DNA from: 0-14-0-80-60-11 sp049322355 | GTDB taxonomy: Bacteria > Desulfobacterota > Desulfobaccia > Desulfobaccales > 0-14-0-80-60-11 | Assembly: GCA_049322355.1 (NCBI GenBank) | Contig: JBMORG010000028.1 | Location: 1-64,000 of the forward strand | Reading direction: 5' to 3' | DNA length: 64,000 nt | Part shown: positions 39,801 through 48,852 of the stretch, in pieces | Layout: each line of letters starts with the position of its first letter | Position numbering within the stretch: position 1 is the first letter of the stretch | Program-made: the position numbers and the translations under genes | Notes under the pieces: model-generated | What the model saw: the letters and a program-made list of their open reading frames with translations, nothing else | Databases searched by the model: none | What the model was told of the DNA's origin: nothing

Positions 39801-42049
39801 TAGAGGTCGCCCGCCTCGTTGCGTTTGGGCACATAGGCCCAGCCTTTTTGCAGAATCTCGGCCTTGACGACCCCTTTGGTAATGGGCTTGCCGTCGGGCC
39901 TTGCCACCATCACCCGGAGGGCCTGCTCTTCATCAGCCCTGGCCGATTCCGGGTGGCGGCTGATGCCCACCAGCTTCTCCGGGGTGACCTGAAAAACTTT
40001 GGTTTCTGTGGCGGCCCGGCCATCAAAATCCAGTACGGTAGCCACCACCGAGAGGCCGTGCTGCCCGTTCATAACCCGGCGGTCCAGGGGAAACTCCAGT
40101 TCTGCCCTGCCCTGCTCGTCCAAAATGGTCTGGCCGCTTTCGATGAGCTCACCCTGGTCGTCGGCGCCATAGCCAAAGGTGAAGTCGTCATGCCCTGGCA
40201 CCTGGTAGCTGGTCTTGGACTGGAAAATTTTCCATCGCACCTGGCCGTGCTTCACCGGTCCCCCGGCATAGTAGGAGCCGGTAAGGCCAATCTTGACGAA
40301 GGGGGCGCGCTGCTCGCCACGATTAACGTAGCCCGACAGGGACCGGGAAATCTGCTGGAAGGTGATCCCCACAAAGTGCCGGGGCGGCTTGAACTCCTGC
40401 AATTGAAAAGTGACACTAACCCGGTTGCGGATGTTTCTATCTTCCTGGGCTTCGGCGCCGCGGCGCCGCCGGCCAGGAGTCTTTTCGGGGGTATCATCCG
40501 GGGGCTCCGGGCCATAAGTCAGGTGGAGAGTGTAGGTCCCCAGGGGCCAGTAGCTCTGGGTCTCGATTTCCCCGGCCGCGGTGCCGAACTCCGAGGTGCG
40601 GTCCTCGGAGGTGAAGATTTGCTCACCCTTAGGGCTGATGAGTTCAAAGGAGCAGGCCTCTCCGGTGGGCGGAAAGATGCGGCCCTGGTCGTATTCCCGG
40701 ACTGCGGCCTTGAAGAAGACTTTTTCGCCGGGCCGGTAGACTCCCCGCTCTGTAAAGATGTGGGCCTGTAAGGTGCGGATCTTTTGGGCGCCTTGGACCT
40801 GCCAGATGCCTTGGGGCTTGAGGTTGCCCTGAGGCAGCGCCTGGATGAAGGCGACGTCGTCCTTGGTCCCGGCCACCAGGAGGACCAGGTCGCCCTGGTC
40901 CACCGTGCGCTTTACTGCGGTGGGGCGTTTGGGATTCTTGAGGGACAGGCCGCTCAGGTTTCGGCTTTCGTAAAAGAGAATCCCGTCGGCATTGGTCAGC
41001 CCCAGGGGGAAGACCTCCATATCTTTGGTAAAACCGATGACCCGGGCCCCACCCACAGGAGTGCCGGCTTTTAGCGAAGTGACCCAGAGGAGCAGGTTTC
41101 GCTGGCTGCGTTTATAAGTGAGGCCCAGATCGGTGATTTCGAAGACCCGGGGAGTAGAGGCCGCACCGCTTCCGGCCTGGTTGTTGGCCACCCGAATGAG
41201 TTCCAGGGTTCCGGTTTCCTTGCCCTGCCGGAAGCTCAGGGGCATGGAGACGGCCCAGGGCTTATTTTTTTCGCCAGCCGCAGGAAAGAGCTGCTTCTCC
41301 TCCAGGGGGGCCAAGATAAAAGGGGCCAGGTCTTTATGAGCTGCCATCAAGGGATTGAGCCCGGCGTAGGCAGTCTTGAGAACGCCTGCGATCGTGGTCC
41401 AGTCGCTAGGGGACTCCTCCACCGCCAAGGCCAGGGGCAGCAGCAGGGGCGGCACCCGGATGCCTTCAAAGCGTAAATTGTTGACGTTTTGAGCCCGGAC
41501 GTGGAGCAACTGGCGGCTATCCCGCTCTATGACGCGCTGGGTCCCCACGAATTCCACTTTAGGTGGCCGGTCGGGCATGAAAAAGGAATGTACCGTCTGC
41601 TGATAGGTTATGTTGCCCACCCTCAGGGTTGGGGGGATGGTGATGAGGTAGCCGGTGGCGTAGCGGAAGGCCCCCCGCAGGCTCAGGACCCCTTCAGGGC
41701 TCATGGTGGTGCGCTGCCAGTCGATCTTGACCCGGGGCAGCAGCCGGAGATTGCTGCGCAAAACGTCAAGATCCGGGGCTTGGCTGAAATAGACGCGGAC
41801 TTCCTCTTTCATGGCGTCCGGTTCGACCTTGACTATGGTGAAGTGCTTGGCTGCGTCAAACCCGGAAGCGGCTGGGGCCTTGGGCGCCGGGTGGGCCGCG
41901 CATGGGTAACCCACAACCAGCAACTCCAATGCCCCACTAAAAACCAACAAAACTGCCAGGTGGCGAAGAACCTGGATGAAGCGTGGATTTGTCCAAGAGC
42001 TAGCCGTAAGAGGCGTTTCGGAGGAAAGTTTCGTGTTTGCTGAAGCCAT
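36869..42049 (-). CDS. Bacterial alpha-2-macroglobulin family protease inhibitor
   Basis: A 1726-residue periplasmic protein, full length for the family. An N-terminal membrane segment (about 28-46) probably acts as signal or anchor. MG-like beta domains fill the first 900 residues, including the MG2-type RGVYRPGEKVFFKA. The thioester motif is intact: YPYGCVEQTSSG with Cys near 1257, in the helical thioester domain (TDNGGFAYWPGQRES). It can trap attacking proteases covalently. AAGGA precedes the ATG. pbpC follows on the same strand. The small linker between them holds a C/G-rich repeat fragment. Confidence 0.93.
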   Translation of the reverse strand: MASANTKLSSETPLTASSWTNPRFIQVLRHLAVLLVFSGALELLVVGYPCAAHPAPKAPAASGFDAAKHFTIVKVEPDAMKEEVRVYFSQAPDLDVLRSNLRLLPRVKIDWQRTTMSPEGVLSLRGAFRYATGYLITIPPTLRVGNITYQQTVHSFFMPDRPPKVEFVGTQRVIERDSRQLLHVRAQNVNNLRFEGIRVPPLLLPLALAVEESPSDWTTIAGVLKTAYAGLNPLMAAHKDLAPFILAPLEEKQLFPAAGEKNKPWAVSMPLSFRQGKETGTLELIRVANNQAGSGAASTPRVFEITDLGLTYKRSQRNLLLWVTSLKAGTPVGGARVIGFTKDMEVFPLGLTNADGILFYESRNLSGLSLKNPKRPTAVKRTVDQGDLVLLVAGTKDDVAFIQALPQGNLKPQGIWQVQGAQKIRTLQAHIFTERGVYRPGEKVFFKAAVREYDQGRIFPPTGEACSFELISPKGEQIFTSEDRTSEFGTAAGEIETQSYWPLGTYTLHLTYGPEPPDDTPEKTPGRRRRGAEAQEDRNIRNRVSVTFQLQEFKPPRHFVGITFQQISRSLSGYVNRGEQRAPFVKIGLTGSYYAGGPVKHGQVRWKIFQSKTSYQVPGHDDFTFGYGADDQGELIESGQTILDEQGRAELEFPLDRRVMNGQHGLSVVATVLDFDGRAATETKVFQVTPEKLVGISRHPESARADEEQALRVMVARPDGKPITKGVVKAEILQKGWAYVPKRNEAGDLYWDEHETWNRTVTTDLTLEKGGAAFRFAFAWGGRYLLAFTYTDETGRSFTSATAYDVIGQNYAYEHREEPYQPLALAADQAAYKPGQIAKLTARPQRAVSRYLLTLEQDGVLKYQVITPKTGEDRLEVPISAEYSPNVFVSVLGLTPRGEFPVYSGHYDIDAPNFFWGTVNLPVRQEVETLKIQISPGVADLKAEPGASVTLDFTVLNAKGDGVEAEMAVAVVDEAVLALTGFKTPTLESLSEFDRPLGVFTGELRSFLVHQTPFYLSKNEPLTGGGGLSEEMMSKLRKRFDAVAFFNPRVRTDAQGKTQVSFTLPDNLTTYRIYTVVLDKGSRFGSGERPLLAAKDFYLEPGMPSFFTKGDTFKFQVAAFNATNDQGPVQFSAAGDGGLFLSAAEGDNQLKPKDSLKLNVTGKAATSGPAAAHFQSEFQGRTDGVELKVRINSGYVRDTQVWFGSLAGTSEIKVALPSYLSGKVDPEEVQAVLTVAGSPFLRMTEAIHYLLQYPYGCVEQTSSGVMALAALRGVIEKGLVTGVSLAETDKYLNKGLARILAMQTDNGGFAYWPGQRESHIWGSLYAAAALSLAKEKGLEVPDYSLNQALDYLKSQIQEEKRPLAVKAFACYILALNGALDPNTYKTVQAHYAKLSRESKLLLILAASFADLRPPKELQTSLQPLVGSRVPPAPADADDEFRAHFRTPALALLAAATLMPQDPAAKEEALLLLMGLDKQGIWTSTSDTGWALLALGQYFKDASFGTEPVEISISQPGTPQNGRLKLDPQGFRTVALDAAALLKNPVIKIDSQAGKTWLYKLELTTPRMDITASGADHGFKVRREIKNTDGSDLIKVGDLVKVTVFLDVAGKVQRYVMLDDPLPAGLMALNSAFTTEEPIPEGGESGDDFEYLTREGTIRFRPNFFEIRNDRVLAFRDQVYSGSYRFEYYCRAVCEGKFVAPATRVAAMYNPGVNGYSPQGELEVKGR

Positions 42050-42823
42050 GGTTTATCCTTCCTGCTCTAATGGCCTGTTTCTTAATTAGATGGATCAAAA
42101 ATGGACCAAATACTTTGCAGATAATTCCCCCTCCCTTGGTGGGAGGGGGTTAGGGGGAGGGGGAATTGAAGGCGGAATAATTTGCATTTACCACCCCCAC
42201 CCTGACCCTCCCCCATCAAAGGGGAGGGAATTTAGGAACTTCTTCTGGATAGCTAATTGCGAAACAGGACACTAGGTTGTCCGTAATTACCCTTAACTGT
42301 CTGGAGTAATCGGTATAAATATTTTAAAACATTAGTATTATTAACATCTTCTCACTATAAGACTCACTCACTATACCATGAATTGCTGGAATTAGTTGGG
42401 CAAAACCAGGGGGAGACCAGGAGTTGGAAAAAATGCCCCCCGGGTTTCTCGCCTAAAATCGATCTATTCCTCAATATTATCTCGCCACTTAGATTTAACT
42501 AATTTTCTTAAAAATCCGATGAATCACATAATTAATTCAGTGGCCACAGTGGCTAAAGCCAACGGTAACGGGCCAAGGGATAGTGGACCACATAAATAGA
42601 GCTATTTCCCGGGGAGGCTCAACAAAGTAGTTCAAAACTTCTTCCCTAAGAAAGACGGCATGCGGGAGGTTCGATGCCGCATCATGTCATCCTGAACGAG
42701 ATGAAGATTTGTTAGGATATTAGAAAATTAGATTATTTTAGGCACACAAGTACGTCAGACCGGATTAAGGTTGCATTTCGAAATGGCTATTGGTGAAGGT
42801 AAAGGCCGTAAGGGGATGTCCAC
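42050..42823. other. Long intergenic region upstream of the first HD-GYP gene
   Basis: It contains an inverted-repeat element at 42123-42233 and a short stretch, TGTCATCCTGAACGAGATGAAG (42683 on), resembling half of the 61 kb repeat. An AT-rich zone at 42300-42380 is the likely promoter. A possible 67-codon reading frame (42396-42599) lacks a credible start and composition. I find no c-di-GMP riboswitch consensus. Confidence 0.4.
42123..42233. repeat. C/G-rich inverted-repeat element (MITE- or BIME-like)
   Basis: The left arm AATTCCCCCTCCCTTGGTGG and the complement of the right arm, AATTCCCTCCCCTTTGATGG, are closely similar, with each arm itself self-complementary. About 20 bases of AT-rich DNA separate them. 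A half copy lies at about 60970-61012. Confidence 0.7.
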
Positions 42824-45622
42824 ATGACTGCCCAGATAAACCTTGGAAAGATTTTCGATTCTTTTTCCAGCCTTTCTATGGACGGCATTTGGGTGTTGGA
42901 TAACCAGGGCCGCATCCTTAAAGTAAATGAGGCTTTTTGCAAATTGAGCGGGTATTCCTGCGAAGAACTGCTCAGCATGTCCGTTAGGGACCTGGAAGCC
43001 ATGGAAACTGCTCAGGAAATTCAACTAAGAATGGCGAGTGTAAGGAGGCAGCGAGTTGCGAGATTTAAAACCGCACACCGACGGAAAGACGGCGTCATCT
43101 TCCCGGTGGAAATCAGCACCAATTATTTTGAAATAGACAATGAAGAGTTTTTTTTGGTGTTTATTCGCGATCTCAGCGAACAAAATATCTTAGACAGAAA
43201 TACTGCTTTCAATAACGAGCTGTTAAAACTGTTGACCATTAAGGCCGGTTACCAGGAGTTCCTGGACGCGATAGTTAAACATATTCATGAATGGTGCGGG
43301 TGCACCGGAGTCGGCCTGGCTTTGATGGAAAACTCAGAAGGATTCCTCAAACTCGCATCCTCTGCAGGGGCATGCGATTGTTTCAAAAGGTGCGTGGCCA
43401 TGGCGGGGCAGGAGCCCGATCAAATCCCTTGCCTCCGCTTTTTGCAAAGTCAACCCGAACCCTATGAGGCACCTTCTCTAACTCTGGGGGGCGCCTGGTA
43501 CTGCCACAATCTGCTCCAATTTATTGAGGGATTACCAGAGTACCAAAAAATGAGATGCCAGATTCCGGATTGCGAAGGGGACTTGGTTTCCGTGGCCGTG
43601 GTTCCTCTGCGGCATCACGAGAAATTGCAGGGAGCAATCTTTCTGGCCGGCGGCGCAGAAAGCCAGCTGCCCTTTCCTGCGGTGGAATTTCTCGAGTCCA
43701 TGGCGCCTCTGGTATCTGAGGGGATCGCCAGACACACCATTGAAGCGGAACTGGAACTTAATCTCCTCAAACAAGGGGTGATCAACGGTCTCCTGAGCCT
43801 TGCCTTGGAGGACCTGCCCCTCGATGAACTCCTGCAACACAGCCTTGAACTTCTTACGGACATCCCCTGGATTGGCCTGGAATCGAAAGGGGCCATCTTT
43901 CTGGTGGAAAATCATTCGGAAACGTTGGTCCTGCGCGCGCAAAAAGGACTCCCGGAACCCGTTATCCGGGGATGTGCGCAAATTCCCTTTGGCCGCTGCT
44001 TCTGTGGGCAGCCCGTAGCCAGCCGAAGGCCTCAATTCAGCGGGGCCTGCGATGCGACCCATGAATTCAGATATGAGGGCATGGCGCCACACGGTCATTA
44101 CTGCCTGCCCATCCTTTTCGGCGAGCGGGTCCTGGGGGTGATGAACCTGTATGTCCAAGCCGGACACCGCCACTCTGTCAGCAAAGAGGAATTTTTGAAA
44201 ACAGTGGCCCACACCCTGGCCGGGTTCATCATGCGTCAGGAGGCCGAAGAAGCCCGGCGGCGCAGCGACCATGAATTTATGCTGTTGGTGGGCAATGTTC
44301 CCGCCATTGTCTGCAAAGGCTACGCCGAAGGTTACGCTTCGTTTATGGACAACAAAGTGGAAGCGATGCTCGGTTATCCCCGGGAGGATTTTGATGAGCG
44401 GCGTCTCAAATGGACCGATTTAATCTTGAAGGAGGACATGGGGCAAGCCAGCCGGATTTTCATCCGGGCCCTCAAGGGCAACAGATCCTACGTCCGGGAA
44501 TACCGCATGCGCTGCAAAAGTGGGGAGGTCATCTGGGTCCAGGAGCGGAGCCAGATCGTGCTGGATCCCAAAGGCAAGGTTGACTATATCAGCGGGGTGC
44601 TGTTTGACATCAGCAAGCGCAAGCAGGGCGAGGAGGCGGTGCGCCAGGAGAAAGAAACGGCCCAGAGATACCTTGATGTCGCACCGGTGATTTTTACGGT
44701 CATAGAAGCGTCGGGAAAAGTTACCCTGATCAATAAAAAGGGGTGCGAAATCTTGGGATACCCTGAGGGAGAGATTATCGGGAAGAACTGGTTTGATCAT
44801 TTTATTCCGGAAAAGATTAGAGAAGGCATGAAAGTTATGTTTAACAGACTGATGTCGGGTGAAATCAGTTCATTAGAATATTATGAAAATCCTGTTTTGA
44901 CTAAAACCGGGGAGGAACGCATTATTGCCTGGTACAATACGATTCTGAAGGATGAAAACGGGACGATTATCGGCGGCCTGAGTTCGGGGGAAGACATCAC
45001 CGAGCGCCGGCGCGCCGAAGAAGCCCTCAAAGACAGCGTCACCCGGTTAAGCCGGACCCTGGAGGGCACAGTCACGGCCCTGGCCACCGCAGTGGAGACC
45101 CGAGATCCTTATACCGCCGGGCACCAGCGGGGGGTAGCGCAGTTGGCCCAGGCCATCGCCGCAGAAATGGGGTTTTCCCAGAATGAACTGGAAGGGATGC
45201 GGGTTATGGGTTTCCTCCATGATATCGGTAAAATCGCCATACCCGCAGAGATCCTTAGCAAACCCGGCAAGCTGACCGAATATGAATTCAATATTGTCAA
45301 ATTCCACTCCCAGGTTAGCTACGATATCTTGAAGGAAGTGGATTTTCCGTGGCCGGTGGCCCTGGCCGTCCTTCAACACCATGAAAAGATGGATGGCTCA
45401 GGATATCCCCATGGTCTGCAAGGGGAGGACATCATTATGCCAGCCCGGATATTGACAGTGGCAGACGTGGTTGAAGCCATGGCTTCCCACCGGCCCTACC
45501 GCCCGGCCTTAGGAATTGACCGGGCTATAGAGGAAGTAGTTAAAAAACGGGGTATCCTTTACGACCATAAGGTGGTAGACGCCTGTCTAAAGGTTCTCAG
45601 AGAAAAACGAGTGGAGTTATAA
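42824..45622 (+). CDS. PAS/GAF sensor with HD-GYP c-di-GMP phosphodiesterase domain
   Basis: A 932-residue cytoplasmic signalling protein. Order: PAS (10-125), GAF with many cysteines (about 140-300), GAF (about 320-470), PAS (480-600), PAS (615-730), HD-GYP (740-925). The HD-GYP domain has HDIGK (about 802), HHEKMDGSGYP (about 850-860) and the GYP-loop, so c-di-GMP hydrolysis is likely. The second PAS (KGYAEGYASFMDNKVEAMLG then YPREDFDERRLKW) is a close paralogue of one in the HD-GYP protein at 50353-53520. The ribosome binding site AAGGGGA is good. No membrane segment is present. Confidence 0.9.
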   Translation: MTAQINLGKIFDSFSSLSMDGIWVLDNQGRILKVNEAFCKLSGYSCEELLSMSVRDLEAMETAQEIQLRMASVRRQRVARFKTAHRRKDGVIFPVEISTNYFEIDNEEFFLVFIRDLSEQNILDRNTAFNNELLKLLTIKAGYQEFLDAIVKHIHEWCGCTGVGLALMENSEGFLKLASSAGACDCFKRCVAMAGQEPDQIPCLRFLQSQPEPYEAPSLTLGGAWYCHNLLQFIEGLPEYQKMRCQIPDCEGDLVSVAVVPLRHHEKLQGAIFLAGGAESQLPFPAVEFLESMAPLVSEGIARHTIEAELELNLLKQGVINGLLSLALEDLPLDELLQHSLELLTDIPWIGLESKGAIFLVENHSETLVLRAQKGLPEPVIRGCAQIPFGRCFCGQPVASRRPQFSGACDATHEFRYEGMAPHGHYCLPILFGERVLGVMNLYVQAGHRHSVSKEEFLKTVAHTLAGFIMRQEAEEARRRSDHEFMLLVGNVPAIVCKGYAEGYASFMDNKVEAMLGYPREDFDERRLKWTDLILKEDMGQASRIFIRALKGNRSYVREYRMRCKSGEVIWVQERSQIVLDPKGKVDYISGVLFDISKRKQGEEAVRQEKETAQRYLDVAPVIFTVIEASGKVTLINKKGCEILGYPEGEIIGKNWFDHFIPEKIREGMKVMFNRLMSGEISSLEYYENPVLTKTGEERIIAWYNTILKDENGTIIGGLSSGEDITERRRAEEALKDSVTRLSRTLEGTVTALATAVETRDPYTAGHQRGVAQLAQAIAAEMGFSQNELEGMRVMGFLHDIGKIAIPAEILSKPGKLTEYEFNIVKFHSQVSYDILKEVDFPWPVALAVLQHHEKMDGSGYPHGLQGEDIIMPARILTVADVVEAMASHRPYRPALGIDRAIEEVVKKRGILYDHKVVDACLKVLREKRVEL

Positions 45623-45892
45623 AGTTCCGCGCACCTTAGGTGGCGGACCAAAGCGGCCAATCTACATCTATATGTTAGAAAATTATCGCAATTGCCAAAA
45701 GTTTTAGCTGTCATTAGGAAGTTTTCGGGCCAGGAGCACTTGTAGCAGCGCTGGGGCCGCTCCTGGAACCTTTCAGGAGTAAATCCGCGGCTGGTATTGG
45801 CCCTGCCCGGGGCCTAAAGATTCGCTGCCTTTATGGGCGTCATTTGGTTTTGGAAAATCTTGGTAATTCATTTACTTAAGAGGTCAGCTTAG

Positions 45893-48370
45893 GTGACGAG
45901 TCTCCGTGCCCGCATCATCATCATTGTCTTGTTGGCCTCTTTCCCCATGGTAGGTTTGATTATCTATAATGATTTGCAGGCGCGCCGCCAAGCCACCCAA
46001 AATTATCAAAGAGAACTGCAAATTCTAGTCAAACTGGGGGAGGATGACTACCAGGATGCCATTAATCAGACGAGTCAGTTTCTTGGCGCCATAGCCAAAT
46101 TTCCCGCTGTCAGCCAGCGTCAGGCTGAGGCCAGTTCGGCGCTCTTTGCCACCCTCCTGCAGGAAGGCTCCCTCTATGCCAACATCCTTGCGCTTACCCC
46201 TGAAGGAGAGCTTTTTGCCTCGGGGATACCACTAAAAGAGCCGCCGATCTTTTCTCACCGCAAGTATTACCAACGAGCCATTCAAACCAAAAAGTTTACA
46301 GTGGGAGAGATGGTAATTGGTCAAATTGTGGGAAAACCTCTGCTCCCTTGCGCCTATCCCGTTATCAACCCTGCGGGCCAGGTGCAGGCAGTGCTAGTGG
46401 CGGGCCTCAATGTTGACCAGCTTGCCAAAGGCATGCCCTTTGCCATGCTTCCCAAAGGCTCTGTGGTTACAATAATCGATAGTCAAGGGAAAATCATTTT
46501 TCGTCAACCTTATCCTGAACGTTGGGTTGAAAGGGACATTGCCGGGAGCGACATTGTGAAAGTCATCCGTGAGCAGCGTCAGGGACTGGCTCAAGGAAGC
46601 GGCTGCGACGGCGTTCCCCGATTATTTGCCTTCAGGCCTTTGGGACAGACTCATACTGCGGGGTTTATTTTTGCGGGAATCCCTTTGGAAACCGTTTATG
46701 GGCCAGCCAATCGGGCCCTGATCCGCAATCTCTTAACATTGTCGGCTACATTTGTCTTTATCCTTATTATGGCCTGGTTTTTGGGCTACTGGTTCATCAT
46801 GCGGCGGATGGGAGCCTTGACCAATGCCACCCGACGACTGGCGGCAGGGGACCTTAGCGCCCGCACCGGTTTGAATTATAGCAAGGGAGAAATCGATTCC
46901 CTGGCCCAATCCTTTGATCACTTGTCGGAAACCCTCCAAACGCGTGAAATCCAGCGCCAACAGGCAGAAGAGGATCTAAAGCTCAAGGAAAGACTACTGA
47001 ATAATGCCGGAGACTCTATTTTTTTACACGACCTGGAAGGCAATTTTATCTATTTTAACGAAGTGGCCTGCATCTCCCGCGGTTTTGAACCAGATGAGTT
47101 GCTGGGAAAAGATATTTCGGTAATCCTGCACCCGGAGTATGCCGGGACCCGGGAAAGACTTCTCCAAGATTTGTTGGCTAAAGGGGAAGTAATTTTTGAA
47201 TCCGCGCATCTCCGCAAAGACGGTTCGGTTATGCCGGTGGAGATTCACGCCAAGACGCTCAACCTCGATAATCGCACCTTGATTCTCAGTGTGGCCCGGG
47301 ACATTACTCAACGGAAGCAGGCCCAGCAATCGCTGCAGCAGGCCAATACCCAACTGCAAGCAATGGTGCAGGAGGCTAACCAGCGCAATAACGAACTTAC
47401 TACCATCAACTCCATGTCGGAAAAGCTGCAATCATGCCTCTCAACTGAGGAAGCCTATCCCATCATCACCCAGCATGTTCAAATCCTCTTTCCGGCCAAG
47501 TCCGGGGCTTTGTTCTTCCAGAACCCCGACAATCAGATGATAGAAGCGGTATCCTATTGGGGGGAGCCTGTGGCCGGCGAATTGGTTTTCAATCCCGATG
47601 ATTGTTGGGCTCTCAGATGGGAACGATTGCACTTGGTTGGAGTTTCCAGTCAGAGAATAACGTGCCGTCATGTCAACCCTTCCTTCAAAGATAATTACTT
47701 ATGCCTGCCATTGCTTGCCCGATCTGAAACCTTGGGAATGTTACACGTCCAGGGCCTGCGCGGTTTAAACCTGGAGCATCCGGAATCACTGTTGCATTTG
47801 GCAGTGACCGTAGCCGACCACATTTCCCTGGCCCTGGCCAATATCCGTCTTCGGGAAACCCTGCGTTATCAGGTAATCCACGATCCCTTGACGGAATTGT
47901 TTAACCGGCGCTATTTAGAAGAAACCCTGGGCCGGGAGATCCACCGGGTCAAACGCAAAGGTGCCCCCTTAAGCCTTTGCATGCTTGACCTTGACCACTT
48001 CAAGCGCTTCAATGACACTTTTGGTCATGAAGCGGGGGACAACCTGCTCCGGGCCCTGGGGCATTTTTTGCAGGTCCATATACGCCAGGAGGATGTGGCT
48101 TGCCGTTATGGAGGTGAAGAATTTGTTTTGATACTCCCGGAAACCCCGAGAAATGTGGTTTTAAATCGGGCTGAGGAAATCCGCCGGAGCATAGAACGTC
48201 TCCAGATATTCCAGCGGGGGCAGGTGCTGGACTGCACCACTGTGTCCCTGGGAATTGCCATATTTCCGGATCACGGCGCCACCGGAGAAGACCTGCTCAG
48301 GGCCGCGGACAACGCCCTCTACCGGGCCAAGGCCGCAGGGCGCAACCGGGTGGAAGTGGCTGACGTCTAG
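45893..48370 (+). CDS. Membrane diguanylate cyclase (Cache-HAMP-PAS-GAF-GGDEF)
   Basis: An 825-residue inner-membrane receptor making c-di-GMP. TM1 at 7-25, a periplasmic double Cache sensor (about 35-280), TM2 at about 283-303, HAMP (300-355), PAS (365-480), GAF (500-650) and GGDEF (660-820). The active site is RYGGEEF and the inhibitory I-site RQED lies five residues before it, so product feedback is expected. TVSLGIAIFPDHG is the usual downstream motif. Start is GTG at 45893 with AAGAGG upstream. It lies 270 bases after the first HD-GYP gene, in the same direction, giving a synthesis/breakdown pair. Confidence 0.92.
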   Translation: MTSLRARIIIIVLLASFPMVGLIIYNDLQARRQATQNYQRELQILVKLGEDDYQDAINQTSQFLGAIAKFPAVSQRQAEASSALFATLLQEGSLYANILALTPEGELFASGIPLKEPPIFSHRKYYQRAIQTKKFTVGEMVIGQIVGKPLLPCAYPVINPAGQVQAVLVAGLNVDQLAKGMPFAMLPKGSVVTIIDSQGKIIFRQPYPERWVERDIAGSDIVKVIREQRQGLAQGSGCDGVPRLFAFRPLGQTHTAGFIFAGIPLETVYGPANRALIRNLLTLSATFVFILIMAWFLGYWFIMRRMGALTNATRRLAAGDLSARTGLNYSKGEIDSLAQSFDHLSETLQTREIQRQQAEEDLKLKERLLNNAGDSIFLHDLEGNFIYFNEVACISRGFEPDELLGKDISVILHPEYAGTRERLLQDLLAKGEVIFESAHLRKDGSVMPVEIHAKTLNLDNRTLILSVARDITQRKQAQQSLQQANTQLQAMVQEANQRNNELTTINSMSEKLQSCLSTEEAYPIITQHVQILFPAKSGALFFQNPDNQMIEAVSYWGEPVAGELVFNPDDCWALRWERLHLVGVSSQRITCRHVNPSFKDNYLCLPLLARSETLGMLHVQGLRGLNLEHPESLLHLAVTVADHISLALANIRLRETLRYQVIHDPLTELFNRRYLEETLGREIHRVKRKGAPLSLCMLDLDHFKRFNDTFGHEAGDNLLRALGHFLQVHIRQEDVACRYGGEEFVLILPETPRNVVLNRAEEIRRSIERLQIFQRGQVLDCTTVSLGIAIFPDHGATGEDLLRAADNALYRAKAAGRNRVEVADV

Positions 48371-48466
48371 CCATCTTGAAAGTAACCAGAAACTGCTTAC
48401 CAACCGGGATCAGGCACGGTGCGGGTGGAAATGGCTTTGTAAAATTTTTCTAAAACGGAGATCGTC

Positions 48467-48633
48467 ATGCCGCTGCCGAGGCATAAAACCAAGATCGTGG
48501 CCACCATTGGCCCTGCTTCCAGGTCAACCGAAGTCATGCAGCAGATGCTCAATGCGGGCATGAATGTGGCGCGCCTCAATTTTTCCCACGGGGATTTCGC
48601 CTCCCATAAACAGGTGATTGACAACCTCCGGGC
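48467..48633 (+). pseudogene. pyk: Pyruvate kinase, 5' fragment
   Basis: The first 55 codons are a clear pyruvate kinase N terminus: RHKTKIVATIGPASRSTEVM followed by MLNAGMNVARLNFSHGDF and ASHKQVIDNLRA. Then homology ends abruptly at about 48633, and the frame runs 12 more codons (SNRQSSRLRAW) to a stop. The ATG still has its ribosome binding site (GGAG). More than 400 residues, including the catalytic barrel, are absent. A functional pyk must lie elsewhere if present. Confidence 0.85.
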
Positions 48634-48753
48634 CAGCAACAGACAGTCATCCAGGCTGAGGGCCTGGTAATCCATGGCTAAGCCGGACGCAGACCAAGCC
48701 ATGGCGGCGGCAAATGCCAGAATCAGGATATTCTTGGGTCGGCGGCAAATCAG
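48631..48753 (-). pseudogene. Possible TolC-like outer-membrane protein, N-terminal fragment
   Basis: On the minus strand, after AAGGAG, the frame reads a signal peptide (CRRPKNILILAFAAAMAWSA, then SGLA) and YQALSLDDCLLLA, which resembles the start of TolC-family efflux proteins (LSLxDCLxLAL). Similarity stops at the point where the pyruvate kinase fragment also stops, so two truncated genes meet tail to tail. Initiation would need CTG or ATT. The assignment rests on a short stretch. Confidence 0.4.
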
Positions 48754-48852
48754 GCACTCCTTAAGTATGAGGGAACGGGGCCGCGGCTCCGCTCTAACTG
48801 GAAAACCCCGCCGGCCTCGAAATCCGGCGCGTTTGAGTGATTTTTTTGCGGG

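Noticed and set aside
39332..40771. A 479-codon plus-strand frame
   Set aside because: Antisense shadow of the alpha-2-macroglobulin gene, with no domain, no ribosome binding site and biased composition.
42396..42599. A 67-codon frame upstream of the first HD-GYP gene
   Set aside because: No ribosome binding site, no recognisable features; composition matches surrounding noncoding DNA.
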